DNA from: Clostridiaceae bacterium
Lineage (GTDB): Bacteria > Bacillota > Clostridia > Saccharofermentanales > DTU023
NCBI GenBank assembly: GCA_012511735.1
Contig: JAAZFK010000027.1
Location: forward strand, 1-5,027
Length of the DNA stretch: 5,027 bases
Direction: 5' to 3'
Positions 1-5,027 of the stretch are shown piece after piece. The position numbers and the translations under genes were made by a program. The notes under the pieces are model-generated. The model did not search any database. It was not told the DNA's origin and saw nothing but the letters and a program-made list of their open reading frames with translations. Each line of letters begins with the position of its first letter. Position 1 is the stretch's first letter.

Positions 1-2593
1 CTCGCCTTTCCAGAATAACTGCCTCATCGACGGGAACCGGGACGCGGATGAAATCGTGATCCAATCCTTCCCTGGCCAGGATATCCAGCGCCGCTTTCTT
101 GGCGTCACCCATGGCCGCGACGACCGTCGACGGTCCTTTACGACAATCCCCGATCACGTACAGGCCATTGAGTGAAGTCTCCATGGCAGCGGACAGGCGG
201 GGGTCGCCGTAAGAATCGGTCTTGATCCCTAATCTTTCGAACAAACTTTTGTCAACGCGGGCACCGGTTGCCCCGATGACCGTATCAAACTCCAGAGTTT
301 CAAATTCATCCCTGCCCGCTGTTGAGCGGCGGCCTGAAGCGTCGAAGTCCGCCAGTTCCTGCCTTTCACAAATCAGTTTGCCATTGTCCAGGCGGACAGG
401 CGCCAGCAGCTCAAGCCATCGCACGCCCTCTTCCATGGCTTCGTCAAATTCGTCCTGGCTGGCGGGCGCGTACATGTCAGTCCGGCGGTACACAAGGGTG
501 ACCTCCGGATCACCCGGCATCCGTTTAGCCAGGCGGGCCGCGTCCATGGCGACGTCACCCGCGCCAATCACAGCGATTCGTTTCCCCAGATCGCGTGGTC
601 CTTCTTCTTTGACGCCGATCAGAAAATCCAGGGCATCCAGCACGGCTTCCCCGCCTTGCTCGACGGGCGGCCGGCTTTTCTCCCAGGCGCCTGTCGCGAC
701 CACAATGTAGTCGTAGGTCTTCCTCAATTCCTCCAAACTGAAGTCGGGATCAGCCCCGAAATGGAAGTGAACGCCCGTGGCCTCCACCAATTTGAAATCG
801 CGATCAATTTCTTCCTCGGTGATACGGAAGGAAGGGATGGCGTAACGGACAATCCCATGGGAACGGTCTCGTTTTTCATAGACGTGAGTCTCGAGCCCGT
901 TGCGCCTCAGGTAATAAGCGGCGGCCATGCCGCCGGGGCCGGCTCCGATCACGCAAACTTTTTTGTCGCTTCGAAGTGGACTGACCTTAACCTGGCTGAT
1001 GAAGGCGTCCTGCTCCTCGTCGGCGGCCTTTTTCTTGATGTCGCGCATGTGAAGCGAGCTCTCGTAGTCAAGCCGGGTGCAGTAGTCCCTGCAGGGCTGG
1101 GCGCATAGCACACCCGTGATGGTGGGGCAGGCGTTGTCGATGGCGATGACCCGCATGGCTGCGCCATAGTCCCCCCGGGCGACCAGAGTATTGTATTCGG
1201 GAATCTGTTGCTCGATCGGACAGCCCCCCTCCTTGCAAGGGGCCTTGTAACAATCGAAGAGCGGCAAGGGGGACGAGGTTTTTCTGGAAGCTACCTTCTC
1301 GCGCCAGCGCTTGTGGAGCCGGGGATCATCCGTCATCTTATCCGCAAGCTTCTCCAGCTTGATCAAGTCAATCCCCCGGCGCCGGTTCAGCAGAGATTCG
1401 GTTTCACGCGCCATCTGGGTCAGCCGCATATAGCCCCCGGGCTTTAAGAGCGTGGTTGCCACGGTCACCGGGCCGATTCCAACGTCCAACAGCGCTTCCA
1501 GGTTGAAGGTGTCCGCGCCGCCCGCGAATGAGACCGGCAGCTTGCCGTCAAAGGCACGCGAAAGCATGAGGGCCAGCTTGATGGTCAGAGGCATCAGGGC
1601 CCGGCCGGACATATACATCTCCTCCGAAGGGACTTCTCCCCTCCTCACGTCGACAGGGCAGGTATTCGAGAGCTTGACGCCGAATGTCAGCCCTTCTTTT
1701 TCCGCCAGCTCCCGCATACGGGTAAAAATACCGACCGCCTCCGGGTATTGGAGGTCGGCTAGGAAGTGCTTGTCAGGAAATACGATGTAGTCATAGCCCA
1801 GCTTGTCCAGGGTTTGTCGTACGTAGTCATAACCCAGCATGGTCGGGTTGCACTTGACAAAGGTATGGATCCGTTTTTCTGTCAGAAGATAATGGGCGAT
1901 GCGTTCGATCTCGTCGGGCGGACAGCCGTGGAGGGTTGACAGGGTCACCTGCCGGCAGATACGAGGTGAAATGGCGTCGATGGCCTCTTCGTCCACCCGT
2001 TTAAACAAATGCTGATGTTCTTTCAGGAATTGAATGGCTCCCCGGAAAGCAGGCGTCTGGGAGGCATCTTTCAGTCCCTCAATAAAACGATCAATTTTGG
2101 GAAGCTTAATACCGTCCAGATCGTAGCCCACGCTCATATTGAAAGCAAAATCGTCTCCGTCTGAAAGACCGAACTCAACAGCCAGCACCTTAATGGCAAC
2201 CCAGGCCTTGACGTACTCGTCAAAGGCTTGCTGGACGGTCAGCTCCGTTGACCATTCGCAGTTGTAACACTCATCTTCCGCGTTGATGCAGGGCTTGGCC
2301 ACGGCATGGCGGATCTCCTCGCCATCCATCTTTTGCACTGTCTTGAGCTCAACGAATCGGGCTCCGGCCAAATAGGAAACCAGAATATTCTGTGCCAGCT
2401 GCGAGTGAGGACCCGCGGCTGGCCCTATCGCGGAGGCGATCCTGTCGCCGAAGGGAGTCTCAAATCTCGTAGCGGACCGATTGACGTAGAACTTGCTCTT
2501 GTCAAGTCCGAAAACACGCCCCTGTTTTCTGTATTCGTCCAGACTCCACCCGATCAGGTTGGCAAAACTGACAGGCCTCATAATATCGCTCAT
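1..2593 (-). CDS. ygfK: YgfK-type iron-sulfur flavoprotein oxidoreductase ('putative selenate reductase' subunit), 3' end cut by window
   Basis: The frame is open from ATG at 2593 to the left edge: 864 residues, with no frameshift or stop. E. coli YgfK is about 1030 residues, so roughly 170 C-terminal residues, normally carrying ferredoxin-like cysteine clusters, lie outside. Seen in order: (1) residues 1-430, a dihydroorotate-dehydrogenase/PreA-like barrel with GPAAGPH at 57-63, ELKTVQ at 82-87, STLHGCPP at 219-226 and VKCNPT at 246-251; (2) a GltD-like Fe-S region with Cys 448, 453, 458, 489, 497, 501 and 505; (3) an FAD Rossmann site GAGPGG at 550-555 with acidic E573; (4) a nested NAD(P) site GAGDVAMD at 677-684; (5) ATG motifs at 653-655 and 775-777 and the FAD-closing VIGD at 813-816. 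The start is set by GAGGTGG eight bases upstream and the family-typical MxDIMRP beginning. Known of the family: linked to selenium and molybdenum hydroxylase genes and needed for anaerobic uric acid use. A cytoplasmic NAD(P)H-dependent reduction of a purine ring is the likely role; the old selenate-reductase name is weakly founded. Confidence 0.95.
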   Translation of the reverse strand, partial: MSDIMRPVSFANLIGWSLDEYRKQGRVFGLDKSKFYVNRSATRFETPFGDRIASAIGPAAGPHSQLAQNILVSYLAGARFVELKTVQKMDGEEIRHAVAKPCINAEDECYNCEWSTELTVQQAFDEYVKAWVAIKVLAVEFGLSDGDDFAFNMSVGYDLDGIKLPKIDRFIEGLKDASQTPAFRGAIQFLKEHQHLFKRVDEEAIDAISPRICRQVTLSTLHGCPPDEIERIAHYLLTEKRIHTFVKCNPTMLGYDYVRQTLDKLGYDYIVFPDKHFLADLQYPEAVGIFTRMRELAEKEGLTFGVKLSNTCPVDVRRGEVPSEEMYMSGRALMPLTIKLALMLSRAFDGKLPVSFAGGADTFNLEALLDVGIGPVTVATTLLKPGGYMRLTQMARETESLLNRRRGIDLIKLEKLADKMTDDPRLHKRWREKVASRKTSSPLPLFDCYKAPCKEGGCPIEQQIPEYNTLVARGDYGAAMRVIAIDNACPTITGVLCAQPCRDYCTRLDYESSLHMRDIKKKAADEEQDAFISQVKVSPLRSDKKVCVIGAGPGGMAAAYYLRRNGLETHVYEKRDRSHGIVRYAIPSFRITEEEIDRDFKLVEATGVHFHFGADPDFSLEELRKTYDYIVVATGAWEKSRPPVEQGGEAVLDALDFLIGVKEEGPRDLGKRIAVIGAGDVAMDAARLAKRMPGDPEVTLVYRRTDMYAPASQDEFDEAMEEGVRWLELLAPVRLDNGKLICERQELADFDASGRRSTAGRDEFETLEFDTVIGATGARVDKSLFERLGIKTDSYGDPRLSAAMETSLNGLYVIGDCRKGPSTVVAAMGDAKKAALDILAREGLDHDFIRVPVPVDEAVILERR

Positions 2594-2601
2594 GACCGGC
2601 A

Positions 2602-2608
2602 CCACCTC
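2602..2608 (-). promoter_or_regulatory. Ribosome binding site of ygfK
   Basis: On the minus strand this reads GAGGTGG, eight bases before the ATG at 2593-2591. It is a good but not perfect Shine-Dalgarno match. It supports this start over the next in-frame ATG four codons later. Confidence 0.75.
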
Positions 2609-2646
2609 TCACTTATCGGCATGATTTCACTGTGTAAGTTGTCGCG

Positions 2647-2671
2647 TCACCGAGGCGCTTACGCCTGGTAA
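2647..2671 (-). other. Leader hairpin upstream of ygfK
   Basis: The arms TTACC-AGGCG and CGCCT-C-GGTGA (minus strand) pair around a four-base TAAG loop, giving a ten-pair stem with one bulged C and one T-G pair. No T-run follows on either strand, so it is not an intrinsic terminator. It lies 54 bases before the ygfK start and overlaps one copy of the 15-bp repeat. It may therefore be an incidental by-product of an operator, or a structured mRNA leader. The base pairing is seen; the function is unknown. Confidence 0.35.
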
Positions 2672-2723
2672 TCAGTTTATCACGTTTAGCTCTTTTCGAA
2701 GATCCTGCCGCCTGTTAATCAGT
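2662..2723. repeat. Pair of 15-bp direct repeats, candidate regulator binding sites for ygfK
   Basis: The minus strand carries ACTGATTAACAGGCG at 2723-2709 and ACTGATTACCAGGCG at 2676-2662, differing at one base, with starts 47 bp apart (about 4.5 helical turns). Each contains an imperfect dyad of the form CTGnTnAnCAG (2712-2722 and 2665-2675), the form expected of a dimeric repressor or activator site. They lie in the ygeY-ygfK gap, between the ygeY terminator and the ygfK ribosome site, with the proximal copy touching the candidate -10 element. Repeat and symmetry are seen directly; operator function is inferred. The regulator is not in the window. Confidence 0.5.
2674..2682 (-). promoter_or_regulatory. 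Candidate extended -10 promoter of ygfK
   Basis: The minus strand reads TGATAAACT: a TGn extension followed by TAAACT, which matches four of six bases of the TATAAT consensus. No convincing -35 box sits 16-18 bases upstream, so it would rely on the TG extension or an activator. Transcription would begin near 2667, giving a leader of about 70 bases. Its three-base overlap with the proximal 15-bp repeat suits control by a protein bound there. This is a weak call made on a short motif in an AT-richer gap. Confidence 0.25.
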
Positions 2724-2730
2724 GAAGATG

Positions 2731-2780
2731 CACAAATAAAGCCGGGGCCCCTGGAGGCCCCGGCTTCGAAATTTTTTGTG
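2731..2780 (-). terminator. Intrinsic terminator after ygeY, possibly bidirectional
   Basis: A perfect 11-bp GC-rich stem (2739-2749 paired with 2756-2766) encloses a six-base loop. It starts 23 bases past the ygeY stop codon. On the minus strand the stem runs into TTTATTTGTG, and the preceding CACAAAAAAT can pair with that tract (CACAAA with TTTGTG). On the plus strand a run of six T (2772-2777) follows the stem, so it could also stop transcription from the other direction. It should separate ygeW-ygeY transcripts from ygfK. Confidence 0.8.
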
Positions 2781-2789
2781 TCTTCCGAA

Positions 2790-4013
2790 CTAGGCTTGCT
2801 TGGTAATGTCGACATAGAGCGCGGGCATGACGCTGTAAATGGCGGCGCAGCGAACCAGGTCTTCTTTCCATGTAATCTCGTTGGGCGCGTGAGCCTGGGC
2901 TTCCTTGCCCGGGCCAAGGCCGATGCAGGGGATGCCGTGGCGACCCATGATGGCCACACCGTTGGTTGAGAAGGTCCACTTATCCACCTTGGGCGCGTGG
3001 TAAAGATTGGTATAGGCGTCCACCAGGGCGCGCGTCTGGGGGGCGTCCTCAGGAATGACCCAGGTGGGGAAGTAGCACTCCTGTTCATAAACAAAGCCTG
3101 TCCAGGAAGGACGGTCGTACTTGTACATGGTGACAACGGCTCCGTGCTTCTTGACCGAGGGCAGCGCTTCAATTTCTTCGATGGCCGACTCCCAGGTCTC
3201 GCCCCAGGTCAGGCGGCGGTCAAGCGAGATGGCGCAGCTGTCCGCAACCGCGCAACGCGACGGTGAGGTATAGAAAATCTGCGAGGTGGTGACAGTACCC
3301 TTGCCCAGGAAGGGATCATCCTTCAGGTGGTTGTTGAGCTCCTCGACCTCTTTGAGGATATCCGCCATTTTGTAGATGGCGTTCTCACCGCGCTCGGGGG
3401 CAGAACCATGACAGGAAATCCCCTTGACCTCAACCCTGATCTCCATCCGGCCGCGGTGACCGCGGTAGACATGCATGTCGGTCGGTTCAGTTGACACCAC
3501 GAATTCCGGCCTGATCTTCTCATTCTCGATCAAGTGAAGCCAGCACATGCCGTCACAGTCTTCTTCCTGGACCGTTCCCGCGACCAGCAAGCTGACATCG
3601 TCGTCGATCAGACCGAGATCCTTGGCAATCTTGGCGCCGTAAACCGACGATACCACGCCACCCAGCTGATCCGACGCACCGCGTCCGCCCACTTCAGTTT
3701 CATTCTCGTAGCCCTCGTAAGGGTCAAACTTCCAGTTGGTAATCTCGCCGATCCCCACTGTATCAATATGGCCGTCAAAGCTGATGATCCGGTCGCCCGT
3801 GCCCATCCAGCCCAGGACATTGCCCAGCTGATCGAACTCGGCCTTGTCGTAGCCCAGCTTTTCCATTTCTTCCTTGATCCTGCGGGCAACGCCTTCTTCT
3901 TCGCAGCTCTCTCCCGGGATCTTAATCAGGTCACGGAGGAATTTCACCATATCTTCCCTGTAGCTTTCGGCTACTTCACGTACGCGATCGTAATCAATTG
4001 CGGTTTTTGCCAT
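2790..4013 (-). CDS. ygeY: YgeY family M20 zinc hydrolase (selenium metabolism-linked)
   Basis: This complete 407-residue protein is close to the E. coli YgeY length (about 403) and similar throughout. It has the M20/ArgE/DapE metallohydrolase layout. The first catalytic half carries DGHIDTV (80-86, metal ligand H82 and assisting D84), ASDQLGG (113-119, bridging D115), QEED (149-152, catalytic base E150 and ligand E151) and STEPT (174-178, ligand E176). The lid or dimerisation domain, about 183-295, carries the conserved CHGSAPERGENA (H202). The second catalytic half ends with AHAPNE (374-379, ligand H375). All expected metal and catalytic residues are present. There is no signal peptide, so it is cytoplasmic. 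The ATG is set by TAAGGAG ten bases upstream. Known: the family co-occurs with YgeW, YgeX and YgfK and is needed for anaerobic uric acid use in gut bacteria. Inferred: it hydrolyses an amide or ureido bond of a product from the YgeW step, yielding a diaminopropionate-type amino acid. No in-frame TGA is present, so it is not a selenoprotein. Confidence 0.95.
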   Translation of the reverse strand: MAKTAIDYDRVREVAESYREDMVKFLRDLIKIPGESCEEEGVARRIKEEMEKLGYDKAEFDQLGNVLGWMGTGDRIISFDGHIDTVGIGEITNWKFDPYEGYENETEVGGRGASDQLGGVVSSVYGAKIAKDLGLIDDDVSLLVAGTVQEEDCDGMCWLHLIENEKIRPEFVVSTEPTDMHVYRGHRGRMEIRVEVKGISCHGSAPERGENAIYKMADILKEVEELNNHLKDDPFLGKGTVTTSQIFYTSPSRCAVADSCAISLDRRLTWGETWESAIEEIEALPSVKKHGAVVTMYKYDRPSWTGFVYEQECYFPTWVIPEDAPQTRALVDAYTNLYHAPKVDKWTFSTNGVAIMGRHGIPCIGLGPGKEAQAHAPNEITWKEDLVRCAAIYSVMPALYVDITKQA

Positions 4014-4023
4014 GTTTGGTACT

Positions 4024-4030
4024 CTCCTTA
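4024..4030 (-). promoter_or_regulatory. Strong ribosome binding site of ygeY
   Basis: The minus strand reads TAAGGAG, ten bases before the ATG at 4013-4011. It is a near-ideal Shine-Dalgarno match and fixes the start. It lies 22 bases downstream of the intergenic hairpin, so the hairpin does not hide it. Confidence 0.85.
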
Positions 4031-4052
4031 TTTCATTGATTTTGGTTTACAG

Positions 4053-4087
4053 ATGACTGCCCCGGCTTTCGATGCCGGGGCAGTCAT
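4053..4087 (-). other. Perfect 14-bp intercistronic hairpin between ygeW and ygeY
   Basis: Positions 4053-4066 (ATGACTGCCCCGGC) and 4074-4087 are exact reverse complements around a seven-base loop. The stem starts 16 bases past the ygeW stop. Neither side has a T-run: the minus strand continues CTGTAAACC, so it lacks the signature of an intrinsic terminator. It could shield the ygeW mRNA 3' end, set a processing site, cause partial termination, or set the ratio of YgeW to YgeY. The structure is seen; its role is inferred. Confidence 0.65.
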
Positions 4088-4103
4088 GATAATCCTTTGT
4101 TAT

Positions 4104-5027
4104 TCAGGCATTGTCTGCCCAACGGGGGCTGGCGCTATCCCGGAGTTCCCCGAGTTTAGCGCCGGGGTTCTTGATCTTCTGGAGGAAGATCATGGCCGCG
4201 ATAATGTAAGGCTTATAGCTGGCCTCCTTGTAAAGCGGAACCCGGTAACGGTCGAAGACTGATGCGTCCACTTCGCCTGTTTCACAGGAGACGCCGGTGA
4301 TGTCGGCAGGCAGGCAATGCATGTAGAGCGCCTTGCCACCCTTGGTCAGCTTCATCATCTCCTCCGTGCAGGCCCAATCTTTATGCAGGGCGTTTTGCGC
4401 CAAGAGCTCCTGCTCCAGGGCATCAATTCCCGCCTGATCTCCCTTGGCGTAAAGGTCAGTGCGGATTTCCATGGCCTTGAAAGGCGCCCAGCTCTTGGGA
4501 TAAACAATGTCGGCATCCCTGAAGGCTTCTTCCATGGAGGCGGCGCGGGTGAACTTGCCCCCGTACATCTCCTCGTTGTGCCGGGCAACGCCTTCGATCT
4601 CATCCATGATGTCGTAACCTTCAGGATGCGCCAGCACGACCTCCATGCCGAAGCGGGTCATCAGCCCGACAATTCCCTGAGGTACCGACAGCGGCTTGCC
4701 GTAAGAAGGTGAATAAGCCCAGGTCATGGCCAACTTCTTGCCTTTCAGATTCTCGACGCCGCCAAACTCATGAATGACATGCAGGGCATCCGCCATGGAC
4801 TGGGTGGGGTGATCGATGTCACATTGCAGGTTGACCAGGGTCGGCCGTTGTTCGAGCACGCCGTCCTCGTAGCCTTCCTTGACATAATCCGACACGCTCT
4901 TCATGTAAGTGTGGCCCTTGCCAATGTACATGTCATCCCGGATTCCGATGACGTCCGCCATAAAGGAGATCATGTTGGCGGTCTCCTTCACGGTCTCCCC
5001 ATGAGCGATTTGCGATTTGCCCTCATC
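4104..5027 (-). CDS. ygeW: YgeW family knotted carbamoyltransferase, 5' end cut by window
   Basis: The frame is open from the right edge (first codon at 5027) to TGA at 4106-4104: 307 residues of a protein that is about 396 long in E. coli. About 90 N-terminal residues are missing, including the carbamoyl-phosphate-binding STRT-like loop. The in-frame GTG at 4991 is not the start, because the 12 residues before it (DEGKSQIAHGET) are conserved family sequence. Visible (numbered from the edge): GKSQIAHGE at 3-11; CDIDHPTQ at 69-76, with the HPxQ motif that contacts the carbamoyl group; WAYSPSYGKP at 103-112, in the second domain; YPKSWAP at 176-182; and MHCLPAD at 236-242, the HCLP motif shared with ornithine carbamoyltransferase. 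It lacks the usual ornithine or aspartate specificity segments. Known: E. coli YgeW is a trefoil-knotted transcarbamylase considered catabolic. Inferred: in uric acid breakdown it would phosphorolyse a ureido intermediate (2,3-diureidopropionate in recent proposals, as I recall) and release carbamoyl phosphate for ATP formation by a carbamate kinase. Confidence 0.94.
   Translation of the reverse strand, partial: DEGKSQIAHGETVKETANMISFMADVIGIRDDMYIGKGHTYMKSVSDYVKEGYEDGVLEQRPTLVNLQCDIDHPTQSMADALHVIHEFGGVENLKGKKLAMTWAYSPSYGKPLSVPQGIVGLMTRFGMEVVLAHPEGYDIMDEIEGVARHNEEMYGGKFTRAASMEEAFRDADIVYPKSWAPFKAMEIRTDLYAKGDQAGIDALEQELLAQNALHKDWACTEEMMKLTKGGKALYMHCLPADITGVSCETGEVDASVFDRYRVPLYKEASYKPYIIAAMIFLQKIKNPGAKLGELRDSASPRWADNA

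Noticed and set aside
222..1108. Overlapping plus-strand open frames of 162 and 150 residues
   Set aside because: They lie opposite the ygfK frame, which matches a known family along its whole length. Their translations are low-complexity Ser/Arg-rich or otherwise unlike real proteins.
2590..2622. Ten-codon upstream frame (ATG at 2622) whose TGA overlaps the ygfK ATG
   Set aside because: It has no clear ribosome site and is short enough to occur by chance; the ygfK ribosome site lies inside it. Worth recalling only if it is conserved in relatives.
2594..2789. Purine or other riboswitch, or a sigma-54 promoter, in front of ygfK
   Set aside because: Only a simple bulged hairpin is present, with no conserved aptamer core, and I found no convincing GG-N10-GC element.
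2672..3172. Minus-strand frame of 166 residues running from inside ygeY into the gap
   Set aside because: It is a shifted frame of ygeY that crosses the terminator; the translation is rich in Ser, Pro and Arg and resembles no family.
3534..4262. Plus-strand open frame of 242 residues
   Set aside because: It runs antisense through ygeY, the intergenic hairpin and the end of ygeW, which are all well supported; it has no recognisable domain.
4104..4991. GTG at 4991 as the ygeW start
   Set aside because: The frame stays open upstream and encodes conserved YgeW residues (GKSQIAHGE), so the true start is beyond the window.
1..5027. Selenocysteine codons, given the selenium-linked family names
   Set aside because: None of the three reading frames contains an in-frame TGA, and no cysteine-to-stop change was seen. 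The selenium link comes from gene co-occurrence, not from Sec in these proteins.

Overview
The window carries three genes, all on the minus strand, in transcription order ygeW (5' end off the right edge) -> ygeY (complete) -> ygfK (3' end off the left edge). The three proteins read as continuous frames and closely resemble, from memory of the families, the E. coli YgeW, YgeY and YgfK proteins. This is part of the gene set once called 'selenium metabolism-linked' (with xdh, ssnA, hyuA and ygeX). It is now associated with anaerobic purine and uric acid breakdown in gut bacteria. The plus strand has no credible gene.

Layout, right to left. Positions 5027-4104 hold a knotted carbamoyltransferase (YgeW) lacking roughly its first 90 residues. 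A 90-nt gap follows, with a perfect 14-bp inverted repeat and no T-run, then a strong TAAGGAG ribosome site. Positions 4013-2790 hold an M20 zinc hydrolase (YgeY). A 196-nt gap follows, with a strong hairpin terminator directly after ygeY, two near-identical 15-bp direct repeats with internal dyad symmetry, a candidate extended -10 promoter and a leader hairpin. Positions 2593-1 hold the first 864 residues of a roughly 1030-residue iron-sulfur flavoprotein (YgfK). No stretch longer than 300 bases lacks a gene.

How the genes may work together (established association plus inference): YgfK is the reductase that would act on the purine ring. YgeW and YgeY would act on ureido products downstream, one moving a carbamoyl group to phosphate and the other hydrolysing an amide or ureido bond. 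The final ammonia-lyase, YgeX, usually lies between ygeW and ygeY in enterobacteria and is absent from that place here. The terminator and repeats suggest that ygfK has its own control, separate from ygeW-ygeY.

Organism: the gene set points to an anaerobe or facultative anaerobe. The strong AGGAG-type ribosome sites, moderately GC-rich sequence and compact terminators fit a clostridial or related Firmicutes gut or sediment bacterium, but the window alone does not settle this. I see no mobile elements, RNA genes or CRISPR. The system is a known one. The regulatory region between ygeY and ygfK is the part least likely to have been described.
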